Shown: positions 1-8,066, numbered from the stretch's first letter. The stretch: DNA of 39,055 nucleotides from JAENVT01 sp031430695 (GCA_031430695.1 JANPBZ010000089.1:1-39055), one strand, 5' to 3'. Made by a program: numbers and translations. The notes: generated by a model not told the origin, from the letters alone.

Positions 1-186
1 TGCGGCGGGCCTGCGACGTTTGTGAGCTAACGCCCCGCATCGGGGCCGCAGCCGTCAAACGCTGCGGCGGGCCTGCGACGTTTGTGAGCTGGCGCCCGCA
101 TACGGGGCCGCAACCGTCAAACGCTGCGGCGGGCCTGCGACGTTTGTGAGCTAACGCCCCGCATCGGGGCCGCAGCCGTCAAACGC
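1..186. repeat. Three 62-bp tandem repeats, each a long imperfect hairpin
   Basis: Units lie at 1-62, 63-124 and 125-186. Units 1 and 3 are identical; unit 2 differs at a handful of positions in its middle. In unit 1 the arms are symmetric about base 39: CGTTTG (17-22) with CAAACG (56-61), GCT (26-28) with AGC (50-52), and GCCCCG (32-37) with CGGGGC (41-46) around a CAT loop. Unit 2 keeps the outer 6-bp arms and a 4-bp inner stem. A degenerate start of a fourth unit follows at 187. The array touches the window edge and may extend further. Function unknown; it lies just upstream of the serine hydrolase gene. Confidence 0.9.
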
Positions 187-196
187 TGCGACGGTC

Positions 197-202
197 TAAC
201 GT
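197..202 (+). promoter_or_regulatory. Candidate -10 box of the serine hydrolase gene
   Basis: TAACGT fits TANNNT and ends 7 nt before ATG 210 (4 nt before ATG 207). No Shine-Dalgarno sequence is visible, so a leaderless transcript starting at 210 is plausible. It directly follows the hairpin repeats. Confidence 0.4.
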
Positions 203-209
203 GCGCATG

Positions 210-1385
210 ATGGGGTCGGGGTTCAGGGAGATGCGCGGTGAGACGAACTCGAGCAACTGGATCGACGGACCACACAATCGATGGGGGTTTCTGCATGTCC
301 GTGAGCTGGCACGAACGACGCGCATCCGCGGCTGCGCGACCCCCGTCGCACCCTTGCCGCGGCAATTGCAGGACATCGCCGGCTTCGGCTTCGAGCACCT
401 CGACGCGACCTGGACGCTCGGCGGCATGCTCGACGCGACATACACCGACGGGCTGATGGTGGTACACGACGGCCAAGTGCTGTTCGAGCACTACGGAGGG
501 CTGATGGGGGCCGACGACACGCACCTGTTGATGTCGGTCTCCAAGTCGTTGACATCGACGCTGGCCGGTGTGCTGGCAGGTCGGGGCGTCATCGACCCCG
601 CTGACTTCGTGCCTGACTACATCGAAAGCCTGCGGGGCACTTCGTGGGAGGGCTGCACGGTGCAGCATCTGCTCGACATGCGTGCCGGCACTCGGTTCGA
701 CGAGGAGGACTACGACAATCCGGAGAGCGACGGGCGATTGCTCGAACCGATCTCCGGCTACACGAGCACGACTCGAACCGATCTCCCAGCCGACACGTTC
801 GAATGGATCAGACGGCTGCCCAACGCCACCGACCATGGCGGACCATTCCAGTATCGGTCGATCCTTCCCGATGTGCTCGCCTGGGTGATGTGCGAGGCGA
901 CGGGGCAGACCTTTGCCGAGCTGTTCTCGCAGCACATCTGGTCGCGCGTCGCCCAACACGACGCCGACATCATCGTCGACGCCGCCGGATTCCCGGTCGT
1001 CGAGGGTGGCATCTGCACGACGCTCGAGGACCTCGCCCGGTTCGGTGTGATGTGTCTGCAGCGCGGGGAGTTCGCCGGCCTCCAAATCGTGCCGACCGAC
1101 TGGATGCATCGACCGACAACTCGTGACCCGGAACTGATCGACGCGTTCGCGCTGCAGCGCGAGTCGGGCCGAACAGGACCCCACTCGTGCTACCACGACT
1201 TCTGGTGGGTCTACGACAGCGTCGCCGGGATCTACTGCGGGCTCGGCATCAACGGCCAAGTGCTGATGATCCACCATCCGTCGAACACGGTGATCGCCAA
1301 GTTCTCGACCTGGCCCGACCGCATGGACTATGCCCTCGCCGACCTGACCGATGCCGGCCTGCTGGCACTCTGCGACTCGCTCTAG
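210..1385 (+). CDS. Serine hydrolase, beta-lactamase / NylB-like family
   Basis: About 391 residues, the usual length for class C beta-lactamase-related hydrolases (esterases, 6-aminohexanoate-dimer hydrolases). The N-terminal NRWGF..HVREL block resembles the NylB subgroup. The SxxK nucleophile motif is SVSK at about residues 109-112, and the second-motif tyrosine is probably Y215 in FQYRS, which is followed by a DVLAWV helix typical of the fold. No signal peptide is evident, so it is probably cytoplasmic. Starts at GTG 201, ATG 207 and ATG 210 are possible; 210 fits the upstream -10 box best. The 3' end overlaps the convergent monooxygenase gene by 4 bp. The substrate cannot be read from sequence. 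Confidence 0.85.
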   Translation: MGSGFREMRGETNSSNWIDGPHNRWGFLHVRELARTTRIRGCATPVAPLPRQLQDIAGFGFEHLDATWTLGGMLDATYTDGLMVVHDGQVLFEHYGGLMGADDTHLLMSVSKSLTSTLAGVLAGRGVIDPADFVPDYIESLRGTSWEGCTVQHLLDMRAGTRFDEEDYDNPESDGRLLEPISGYTSTTRTDLPADTFEWIRRLPNATDHGGPFQYRSILPDVLAWVMCEATGQTFAELFSQHIWSRVAQHDADIIVDAAGFPVVEGGICTTLEDLARFGVMCLQRGEFAGLQIVPTDWMHRPTTRDPELIDAFALQRESGRTGPHSCYHDFWWVYDSVAGIYCGLGINGQVLMIHHPSNTVIAKFSTWPDRMDYALADLTDAGLLALCDSL

Positions 1386-2647
1386 TACCGCATCTCCGCC
1401 AGCGACGGCCGATCGTGGAGTTGTTGCAGTGAGAACCCGGCCATCTTTCGATAGCCATCGGTGACCTCGAGAATCTCGTCGGGTGTGATCACATCCGCCA
1501 GCCGGTCGAAGCCTGATGGAGCTCGCACCTCGACGAGCTGCATCGGCAGCTCTGGCCCCAACCCGCGATTGGCCAGCACGATCGCCGACGTCGCCGGTCG
1601 TCGCACCTCGTCGTAGCGCTGCAGAGCGACCTCGGTCTCGCCGGGATACGACAGGAGGCAACCCGTCAGCGTTCGGGCATCGAGGATCGCCTGTGACGCA
1701 CCGTTCGAGCCGATCGGATACATCGGATGTGCGGCGTCGCCCAACAGCGTCGCCCTACCGAAGGACCATCGTTCGACAGGGTCGCGGTCGACCATCGGAA
1801 ACAGGAACGTTGCCGGGGCGGAGGCAACCAAGGCGGGAACATCGAGCCACGGGAACCTCCACCCCTCGAACTGCGGCAAGAAGTCGGCGAGGTCGCCGGG
1901 CTGATTCCAATCCTCACGCTGCAGCAATTCGGTGTCGTCGGTGCGCAGCTCGGCAATGAAGTTCAGCTGCTGGCGCCCATCGGGCAGATCCAGCAGCGGA
2001 TACATCACGAACTTCTGTCGAGGGTGACCGGCCCACACCATCGTGCGACCATCAAAGACAGGCACACCGTCGGCAAGGCCGCGCCACAGCAGTGCACCAT
2101 TCCACTTCGGCATGCCCTCGACGGGATAGAAGTGCCGCCGGGCGACGGAGTGAATGCCGTCGCAGGCGATCATCATCGAACCCGTCGCGGTCGCGCTGAT
2201 GGCGCCGGTGCGGCGGTCGATGAATGTCGCTTCCACGCCCGACGGGGTCTCGGCAAAGCGCTCCAGATGGCACCCTGTGTGAATGCGATCGGCACCGATG
2301 TCGGCGACAGCGGCGGCGTGCAAGATGGTGTGCAATTCACCACGGTGAATCGAGATCTGCGGCCATCGGTAGCCGGCTGCCAGCCCGCGTGGTTCATCCC
2401 AAATCGGCTCGCCGCGTTTGGTGAAGTACGCGAGCGTCGTGGGCGTCAGCCCGTTGGCTGCCAGGTCGTCGGCCAGCCCGAGGGCGTCGAGTTCGCGGAC
2501 CGCATGTGGAAGCAGGTTGATACCAACGCCAAGGGCCTGAATACGATCGACACTCTCGAACACCCTCACCGGAAACCCGGCGCGGTGAAGGCTCAAGGCA
2601 GCGGTCAGACCGCCGATTCCGCCGCCGGCGATGATGACGTCGTCCAC
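1382..2647 (-). CDS. FAD-dependent aromatic-type monooxygenase
   Basis: About 421 residues of the class A flavoprotein hydroxylase family (salicylate / 3-hydroxybenzoate hydroxylase-like). The N-terminal Rossmann motif GGGIGG follows the strand DDVIIA directly. The conserved DG motif appears as ACDGIHSVAR in the middle, and the second FAD/ribityl motif as GDAAHPMYPIGSNGAS near residue 300. Such enzymes use NAD(P)H and oxygen to hydroxylate aromatic or related compounds. GTG 2647 is chosen because it starts exactly at the first beta strand and lies 4 bp after the stop of the upstream luciferase-like gene; a longer form overlapping that gene is open but unlikely. The two genes probably form one minus-strand transcript, suggesting a shared oxidative catabolic step. 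Substrate unknown. Confidence 0.85.
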   Translation of the reverse strand: MDDVIIAGGGIGGLTAALSLHRAGFPVRVFESVDRIQALGVGINLLPHAVRELDALGLADDLAANGLTPTTLAYFTKRGEPIWDEPRGLAAGYRWPQISIHRGELHTILHAAAVADIGADRIHTGCHLERFAETPSGVEATFIDRRTGAISATATGSMMIACDGIHSVARRHFYPVEGMPKWNGALLWRGLADGVPVFDGRTMVWAGHPRQKFVMYPLLDLPDGRQQLNFIAELRTDDTELLQREDWNQPGDLADFLPQFEGWRFPWLDVPALVASAPATFLFPMVDRDPVERWSFGRATLLGDAAHPMYPIGSNGASQAILDARTLTGCLLSYPGETEVALQRYDEVRRPATSAIVLANRGLGPELPMQLVEVRAPSGFDRLADVITPDEILEVTDGYRKMAGFSLQQLHDRPSLAEMRY

Positions 2648-2651
2648 CGGT

Positions 2652-3548
2652 TCAGCCAACCATTTTGTCGATCTCGGGCTTTGCGGCAATCACGGCTTCG
2701 AGGTGCTCGGCGTGCGACAAGCCCGGTTGAGCGAGCCGGTTGAAGCCGATGCTGCAGTCGGCGAACCCGAGTTCAAGTGCCTGCTCGAGCGCTGCCTGCC
2801 AGCCGGGCCCGATGTAGACGCGGCCATGAATCGGGAGCGTTGCAGGGTCGCGACCTGCCTCCTCACAGAACTGGCGCAACTTCGTCACGGCCGACGCGAT
2901 GTCGATCGGGTCGAGCCCCGGGATCAGCAACGGCATCCAACCGTCGGCCTTGCGTACGACTCGACGCAGCACAGGCTCAGCGGCGCCGCTGCCGATCAAG
3001 ATCGGGATGGCGTGCGTCGGTAGCGGATTGATGCCGACACGATCGAGCTTGTGAAACCGGCCCTCGAAGCTGACGACCGGCTGTGTCCACAGCATCTTGA
3101 TGACATCGATCTGCTCCTCGATCAACGCCGTACGGTTCGCGAAGTCGACGCCAAGTCCTTCGTATTCCGCTGCGTTCCAGCCGACGCCGACCGCCAGACG
3201 GATGCGGCCGCCACTGAGCAGGTCGATCGACGCGACTTGCTTGGCAACGACCGCAGTCTGACGCTGCGGAAGCACGAGCACACTCGTCACGAAACTCATG
3301 CGGGTGGTGAGAGCGGCCAGATGGCTGAACAACACCAGGATCTCGTGGAATGTGTGCTCCGACGTGTAGGGCGCATTGGGAAAGCTGCCGAATGGGCCGG
3401 GTCCAAGACGCTCGGCTGAAGCCCCCAGCACGTGATCATAGGCCATCAGGTGTTCGTACCCGGCGGACTCGGCGTCGATCGCCCACTGCCTGATCGCATC
3501 GGGGTCGGTGCCGCTGTCGGCCTGTGAGAAGACGGCGCCAATTCTCAT
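2652..3548 (-). CDS. Luciferase-like (LLM class) oxidoreductase, probably F420- or FMN-dependent
   Basis: 298 residues, standard length for a single-domain bacterial luciferase-like TIM-barrel enzyme. Family blocks include AESAGYEHLMAYDHV near the N-terminus, the SGGRIRLAVGVGWNAAEYEGLG turn in the middle, and the IGSGAAEPVLRRVVRKADGW block at about residue 190. Many actinobacterial members use coenzyme F420, but sequence alone does not exclude FMNH2. The ATG at 3548 has a good ribosome-binding site (GGAGA, about 6 nt upstream). The adjacent FAD monooxygenase is probably co-transcribed, and a second LLM enzyme is divergent, 50 bp away. Together they look like a small catabolic group, substrate unknown. 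Confidence 0.85.
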   Translation of the reverse strand: MRIGAVFSQADSGTDPDAIRQWAIDAESAGYEHLMAYDHVLGASAERLGPGPFGSFPNAPYTSEHTFHEILVLFSHLAALTTRMSFVTSVLVLPQRQTAVVAKQVASIDLLSGGRIRLAVGVGWNAAEYEGLGVDFANRTALIEEQIDVIKMLWTQPVVSFEGRFHKLDRVGINPLPTHAIPILIGSGAAEPVLRRVVRKADGWMPLLIPGLDPIDIASAVTKLRQFCEEAGRDPATLPIHGRVYIGPGWQAALEQALELGFADCSIGFNRLAQPGLSHAEHLEAVIAAKPEIDKMVG

Positions 3549-3586
3549 CGGTTCTCCATTCGATCGTTGCGCATCTGTCTCATGTA

Positions 3587-3592
3587 TAGCCT
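3587..3592 (+). promoter_or_regulatory. Candidate -10 box for the plus-strand LLM gene
   Basis: TAGCCT lies exactly 6 nt before GTG 3599, with no Shine-Dalgarno sequence, consistent with leaderless transcription. The same hexamer precedes uvrA and uvrC at 7 and 8 nt. It sits in the 50-bp divergent spacer shared with the minus-strand LLM gene. Confidence 0.5.
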
Positions 3593-3598
3593 GCTGCC

Positions 3599-4510
3599 GT
3601 GACTCGACCGCTGCTCGTCGGAATCCAGCTGCCCGAGGTCGAATGGGAGGTTCCCTTTCCGGAACTCATCCGCATGGCGCAGGCTGCCGAGCAGGTGGGA
3701 TTCGATTCGGTGTGGCTTGGTGATCACCTGCTGTACGACCTTGCGGTCGGCCCTCGTGGTCCGTGGGAGGTATGGACGTCGCTCGCCGCTCTCGCCGCCT
3801 CGACCGAACGGGTGCTCCTCGGCCCGCTCGTTGCTTCGGCCGGCTTCCATGAACCGACGATGCTGGCCAAGCAGGCAGCAACCGTCGACGGCATCTCGGG
3901 CGGCCGGCTGATCCTCGGTCTCGGTTCGGGCTGGAACGAGCGCGAGTACCGCGCCTTCGGCCTGCCGTTCGATCGCCGCGTCAGCCGGTTTGCCGAGGCG
4001 TTCACCATCATCAGAACGTTGCTGGCCGACGGGGAGATCGACTTCACCGGCGAGTTCTATTGCGCCGAGCAATGCGTGTTGCATCCGCGTCCGACTCGTC
4101 CCGGTGGTCCACCGTTGATGGTCGGCTCCGTGCGGCCACGGATGCTGTCGATCACGCTGCCGTACGTCGAGGCGTGGAACGTGTGGTGGAGCGACTACGG
4201 CAACACCCCACAAGGATTTGCAGACCTCAAGTCCAGAGTCGACCGGCAGCTCGCCGAGCATGGTCGGCTCGCAGGGAGTGTCTCGGCAACATGTGCAGTG
4301 TTCATCCAGCTCCCTGGTGGTGGCGGCCGGCAGATGGGCGAGTATGGCGGTTCGGCCGTCGAGCCGATTCGAGGCACCGCCACGGAGGTCGCCGAACAGA
4401 TCAGAGCGTTCTCCCATGTTGGCGCCGACCACGTCCAACTGGTCGTCGATCCCATCACCCGTGACTCGATCGAGTGGTTCGAGGCCATGTTCGCAGCGCT
4501 CGACGACTGA
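3599..4510 (+). CDS. Luciferase-like (LLM class) oxidoreductase
   Basis: 303 residues with the same TIM-barrel family blocks as its divergent neighbour: AAEQVGFDSVWLGDHL at about residue 25, the SGGRLILGLGSGWNEREYRAFG turn at about residue 100, and a C-terminal region with GTATEVAEQIRAF typical of the family's last helices. The two LLM proteins are clearly distinct sequences, so they are probably not a recent duplication. GTG 3599 is favoured because the strand LLVGIQLP starts at once and a -10 box lies 6 nt upstream. A flavin- or F420-dependent oxidation is expected; the substrate is not recognisable. Confidence 0.85.
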   Translation: MTRPLLVGIQLPEVEWEVPFPELIRMAQAAEQVGFDSVWLGDHLLYDLAVGPRGPWEVWTSLAALAASTERVLLGPLVASAGFHEPTMLAKQAATVDGISGGRLILGLGSGWNEREYRAFGLPFDRRVSRFAEAFTIIRTLLADGEIDFTGEFYCAEQCVLHPRPTRPGGPPLMVGSVRPRMLSITLPYVEAWNVWWSDYGNTPQGFADLKSRVDRQLAEHGRLAGSVSATCAVFIQLPGGGGRQMGEYGGSAVEPIRGTATEVAEQIRAFSHVGADHVQLVVDPITRDSIEWFEAMFAALDD

Positions 4511-4553
4511 CAAGGCAGCTCAAGACACACCCGAAACTGGCCGATAGACGTAC

Positions 4554-6089
4554 GTGGATCCAGTCGCACGCGTCGACGATCGCGCTCAGACACCGGCGGC
4601 GCGAGCACAACTGGGGGACAACGGTCACCCTTGGCACCGGTGGGACGACGGCCGCCTCTGGCGCGGCATCTACCAGGTGCGATCCACAATGCTGCTCGCC
4701 TTTGCCGTTGCCTCCTGGATATCGGGATCACATGCTGTCGCGTTCACCGTGGTCGTCCTGGTGTTGCCGTTCAATGTCCTGGTCGGCATGCGCCACCGCC
4801 AGACCGGCGAAGCTGGCTGGCTGCTTGCCGCCGACCAGTACCTGGCTGGATCATGCGCGATCATCAACCCGGTTGTTGCGATCGGCGTGGTCGTGTGCCA
4901 GCTCGTCGGCGCTGTGACCGGGGCTATCGGTCTTCGTCATCGTGTGGTCCAACCGTCGATCGTCGCCGGCGGCGGCCTGCTCGCTCTTGCCGGCGTGATC
5001 CATCACGACCGCGTGTTGCTGGCGTTCAGCATTCCGGTCACGTTGTCGACGATGGCGATCGCCCGGGCCGTCGAGTACCTGAAGAATCGCAATCTCACCG
5101 CCAACCGTCGATACGAAGAGCTGCTCGACGGAATCAACGCGTTCGTGTTCGAAACCGACTTCGATTCGGGCGAGATGTTGTACATGAACCAACGCACACG
5201 ACAGATGGTCGGCCCGGCCGCGCGATCTGACCGGGCCCTGCTGGATCTCGTTCACCCCGACGACCGGCACTTGGCCATCGAGACGGCCCTGCGGGCCCGC
5301 GAGACCGGCCAGCCAGTGACCACCGAGGTCCGAGTGCTGTCGTCCGCAGACACGTGCTACGTCGAGATGCGTACCACGGTGTCGACCAAGGGAACCAGGC
5401 GCCGAGTTCGGACGGTGTTGATCGACGTGTCAGACCGCAAGCGCGCCGAACTCGAACTGGCTCATCGTGCCGTCCACGACCCCCTCACCGATCTGCCGAA
5501 TCGGGCGCTGCTCGGCGAGCGCATGCTGCAGGCACTCTGCCCCGAGACGGATCTGCCGACTACGAATGTCTTGCTGCTGCTCGACCTCAACAACTTCAAG
5601 CGGGTCAACGACGCACTCGGTCACGCCAGCGGGGATCTGCTGTTGATCGAGCTTGCCGACCGGCTGCGGAGGATCGCAGATCCGGATGACACGGTTGCCC
5701 GGCTCGGTGGTGACGAGTTCGCGGTCTTGATGCCGCGCGCCGGCCATGCACATGCGCTCGAGTTCGCCCATCGGTGCGCCGTCGTGCTGTCGGCACCGTG
5801 GAAAGATCGCGGGGTCACCATCGACCCGAGAGTCAACATTGGGATCGCTGTGGCGCACGGCAGCGACACGGATGGTGAGACGCTGCTGCGCCAGGCCGAC
5901 ACGGCGATGTACGAGTGCAAGCGCACACGCGCCGAGCATGTGATGTACGACGTCGCCCTGGAACGCCTCAACATCGAACGCCTCAGTCTGCTCCGCGACG
6001 AGGCCAAACCTGGCCCAAGACGTGCCCGATTCGGTGATCGGTTGACGCGGGACCTACAAGTCGGCGAGCTGATCGAAAAAGCGGAGTAG
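4554..6089 (+). CDS. Membrane PAS-GGDEF diguanylate cyclase
   Basis: 511 residues. Hydrophobic helices between about residues 43 and 175 form an uncharacterised membrane sensor. A PAS-like domain follows at about 185-295 (HPDDR near 235, DVSDRKRAE at its exit), then a complete GGDEF domain at about 300-465 with DLNNFKRVND and RLGGDEF (385-389). The active-site signature is intact, so it should make cyclic di-GMP. The position of the inhibitory RxxD site holds DPDD, so product feedback at that site is probably absent. There is no EAL domain. Start is GTG 4554; a shorter start at ATG 4690 would trim a hydrophilic leader. The 3' end overlaps the convergent phenylalanine hydroxylase gene by 36 bp. 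Confidence 0.88.
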   Translation: MDPVARVDDRAQTPAARAQLGDNGHPWHRWDDGRLWRGIYQVRSTMLLAFAVASWISGSHAVAFTVVVLVLPFNVLVGMRHRQTGEAGWLLAADQYLAGSCAIINPVVAIGVVVCQLVGAVTGAIGLRHRVVQPSIVAGGGLLALAGVIHHDRVLLAFSIPVTLSTMAIARAVEYLKNRNLTANRRYEELLDGINAFVFETDFDSGEMLYMNQRTRQMVGPAARSDRALLDLVHPDDRHLAIETALRARETGQPVTTEVRVLSSADTCYVEMRTTVSTKGTRRRVRTVLIDVSDRKRAELELAHRAVHDPLTDLPNRALLGERMLQALCPETDLPTTNVLLLLDLNNFKRVNDALGHASGDLLLIELADRLRRIADPDDTVARLGGDEFAVLMPRAGHAHALEFAHRCAVVLSAPWKDRGVTIDPRVNIGIAVAHGSDTDGETLLRQADTAMYECKRTRAEHVMYDVALERLNIERLSLLRDEAKPGPRRARFGDRLTRDLQVGELIEKAE

Positions 6090-6869
6090 CCGCGCTTCGG
6101 CGTCGTCGAACGACGCCGCCGCGAACAGCACATCTTGAAATGTCGAGATCTCGTAGTCGCTGAACTCACCCATCTCGGCAGTATCGAACGATCGCACGTC
6201 GGCAGCGCGGAAGTTTGTGATCTCGCCGAACGAGCTCAGCAGGCCGGCGCCATAGGTGCGCAACGCGCCGTCTTCCATCGCGACGCCGAACTCGAGGGTG
6301 AACCAGAACACCCTGCCGAGCAGATCGGCAAGCCGGGGATCCTGCAGACGACCAGCGACCTGCCCGGCGCGCTCATACAACGCGGCGATCCGCGGGGAGG
6401 CGAGCGAGTTGGCATGACCGATCAACTCGTGGATGACGTCAGGCTCGGGTGTGTAGAACGGCACCGACGCGTGGCGCACGTACTGCGAGGAGGGAAAGCA
6501 CCGGTCGGCGAGGGCACTGAAGAACTCCGCGGTCGACACGAGGCCGGGGACGGCGCACAGTCTCCAGCCCGTGAGATCGGTCAGGCGGTCGGAGACGTCG
6601 GCGAGCTGCGGCACCATGTCGGTCGGCAGATCCATCAGGCCGGCGGCACGGCGATACTCGGCAACCGCATAGTCGGTGTGGAGTGACGTCAACGCGGAAT
6701 GAACCGTCGACCACACCTGATTCTCGGTCGGCGTGTACTCGACGAGCGGCGGCCGCACGCCCAGTAAGAGGCTCGTCGACAGGTCAGCGATGTGATTGCG
6801 GCGCTCGATGTACTCGCGATCAGATATCCCAGGATGGTCGGCGGGAAGCTCCAGAACTGCGCTTTGCAT
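6054..6869 (-). CDS. phhA: Phenylalanine 4-hydroxylase
   Basis: 271 residues, the size of single-domain bacterial phenylalanine hydroxylases. It converts L-phenylalanine to tyrosine using tetrahydropterin, iron and oxygen. The iron ligands are visible: HELIGH gives H147 and H152, and WFTLEFG gives E193. The PEPDVIHE lead-in is the classic family signature. ATG 6869 is chosen; a TTG start 14 codons earlier would run through a palindrome and add non-family sequence. A weak purine-rich AAGGG lies about 13 nt upstream. The gene is divergent from an Lrp/AsnC regulator, a common arrangement for amino-acid catabolic genes, so that protein is its likely regulator. The 3' end overlaps the GGDEF gene. 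Confidence 0.92.
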   Translation of the reverse strand: MQSAVLELPADHPGISDREYIERRNHIADLSTSLLLGVRPPLVEYTPTENQVWSTVHSALTSLHTDYAVAEYRRAAGLMDLPTDMVPQLADVSDRLTDLTGWRLCAVPGLVSTAEFFSALADRCFPSSQYVRHASVPFYTPEPDVIHELIGHANSLASPRIAALYERAGQVAGRLQDPRLADLLGRVFWFTLEFGVAMEDGALRTYGAGLLSSFGEITNFRAADVRSFDTAEMGEFSDYEISTFQDVLFAAASFDDAEARLLRFFDQLADL

Positions 6870-6870
6870 C

Positions 6871-6903
6871 CGACAATCATCCCTTTTGGAGGATGAGATG
6901 TCG
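6871..6903. promoter_or_regulatory. 33-bp palindrome, candidate Lrp-family operator
   Basis: The left arm CGACAATCATCC (6871-6882) and right arm GGATGAGATGTCG (6891-6903) are inverted copies, with one extra base and one change in the right arm, around an 8-bp centre. It starts one base upstream of the phhA start codon and lies 35 bp before the -10 box of the divergent Lrp-type gene. A regulator bound here could control both genes. Binding itself is inference. Confidence 0.5.
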
Positions 6904-6937
6904 AGTAACAATGATGGATCTCGTCGAATTGACTGAC

Positions 6938-6943
6938 TATTGT
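6938..6943 (+). promoter_or_regulatory. Candidate -10 box of the Lrp/AsnC gene
   Basis: TATTGT lies exactly 6 nt before ATG 6950, consistent with leaderless transcription. This favours 6950 over the in-frame ATGs at 6911 and 6914, which lie upstream of the box. Confidence 0.5.
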
Positions 6944-6949
6944 CTATCT

Positions 6950-7468
6950 ATGGTGCAAAGTGTCGAATCACCGGTTGGAGCTAGCCCGTCCGCCCGACAG
7001 ATCGACAGCGTCGATCGCTCACTGATCACCGAGGTGGTGCACGACGCCCGTATCTCGCTCACTGATCTTGCTGAGAAGATCAACGTGTCGAGGTCGACTG
7101 CCCATGCCCGGTTGCAGCGCCTGCGCGACGAGAACGTCATCACCGGTTTCACGGCCACGATCGATCCCCAGGCGGTCGGGCTCGGTGTAGCGGCGTTGGT
7201 CTTCATCGATATCGAGCAACACGACTGGCGAACCCTTCGCACCGAGCTAGCGGCGATACCTGGCGTCGAGTACCTGGCGATGTGTGCCGGTCGCTTCGAC
7301 CTGATGCTGATTGCCCGCGCCGAAAGCATCCCCGCGCTCCGCGACGTTCTGCTGGAACAGATCCAACGAATACCCGGCGTGCGTTCCACCGAGAGCGTTG
7401 TCATCCTCGACGAGGTTCGCGTCGCAGGTCTCTTCCACGGCGGAGCGCAGGATCACGGCTCGCACTGA
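6950..7468 (+). CDS. Lrp/AsnC family transcriptional regulator
   Basis: About 172 residues from ATG 6950. The N-terminal winged helix-turn-helix is clear: the segment beginning DRSLITEVV, then ISLTDLAEKINVSRSTAHARLQRL as the recognition region, followed by the VITGFTATIDP linker strand found in Lrp proteins. The C-terminal half is the RAM ligand-binding domain with the VEYLAMCAGRFDLMLIARA block. Such proteins bind an amino acid and form octamers or higher assemblies. Its position next to phhA suggests phenylalanine or tyrosine as effector (inference). The last 68 bp overlap the convergent gene of the ABC transporter operon, an unusually long 3' overlap. Confidence 0.88.
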   Translation: MVQSVESPVGASPSARQIDSVDRSLITEVVHDARISLTDLAEKINVSRSTAHARLQRLRDENVITGFTATIDPQAVGLGVAALVFIDIEQHDWRTLRTELAAIPGVEYLAMCAGRFDLMLIARAESIPALRDVLLEQIQRIPGVRSTESVVILDEVRVAGLFHGGAQDHGSH

Positions 7469-8066
7469 TCAGCATGATCAACGCCACGACCGTCAACCAG
7501 ACCCATCGCTCACGTAGGTCCTGCCCGGGCACGAGCGACGGGAAGACGCGCACATCACGAAACGCGACACCCGACATGAACGCCGGACCGACCAACACGA
7601 CCAGCGCTGCAGTCGGTCCTCCCGGGCTGTCCGTGCGACGCTGGACGGCTGCCCCGGTGGCCAGACCAATGGCCGCGAGCGCGGCAATCTCGATCACGAT
7701 GTCGTAGGTCGGGAAGCGGTTCCTCCTCGATGTGGCCACGACGGCCGCGACCAGGACCCAGACGCCGATCGTGATCGTCACGGCGATGAGGACTCGGATG
7801 GCACGGCGTCGGGCCAACGAGGTCGGCGAAGCGGCGACGATCTCGGAAGCGGGGTCGTCGAGAGCAAAACCGAGGCCCGCTGTGGACGTCACGAGCGCCA
7901 GCGCGTACGTCTCGGTGAGGCTGCGGCCCCTGCTGACCTGCGTGATGATTGCGGCTAGTCCGACGAGTCCACCAACCAGTGTCGGCACGATGCCGGTGGA
8001 CCTGATCAGCAGCGATAGCGGGTGCTGGCCACGTGCCATCTGCGACTCTGCAACGATCACTGACAT
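7401..8066 (-). CDS. Small polytopic membrane protein, last gene of the ECF/ABC operon
   Basis: 221 residues with about six hydrophobic segments (for example STGIVPTLVGGLVGLAAII, IRVLIAVTITIGVWVLVAAV, IVIEIAALAAIGLATGAAV, ALVVLVGPAFMSG and WVWLTVVALIMLI). It carries no motif I recognise. ATG 8066 overlaps the stop of the upstream permease gene by 10 bp, so the two are probably translationally coupled, and this protein may be a second permease subunit of the exporter. Longer upstream in-frame sequence is arginine-rich antisense composition and not believed. The 3' end overlaps the Lrp gene by 68 bp. Confidence 0.72.
   Translation of the reverse strand: MSVIVAESQMARGQHPLSLLIRSTGIVPTLVGGLVGLAAIITQVSRGRSLTETYALALVTSTAGLGFALDDPASEIVAASPTSLARRRAIRVLIAVTITIGVWVLVAAVVATSRRNRFPTYDIVIEIAALAAIGLATGAAVQRRTDSPGGPTAALVVLVGPAFMSGVAFRDVRVFPSLVPGQDLRERWVWLTVVALIMLISASRDPALRRGRDLRREPRRG

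Noticed and set aside
1..186. CRISPR array
   Set aside because: The repeat units are directly adjacent, with no variable spacers between them, and the period is 62 bp throughout.
117..1661. Long minus-strand reading frame (514 residues)
   Set aside because: It is antisense to the serine hydrolase, has arginine/valine-rich low-information sequence and no family motif; it runs through the tandem repeats.
1727..2743. Long plus-strand reading frame opposite the FAD monooxygenase
   Set aside because: The opposite strand carries complete flavoprotein motifs; this frame has none.
3545..4513. Minus-strand reading frame opposite the second LLM gene
   Set aside because: The plus strand encodes a full TIM-barrel enzyme here; the antisense frame has no domain.
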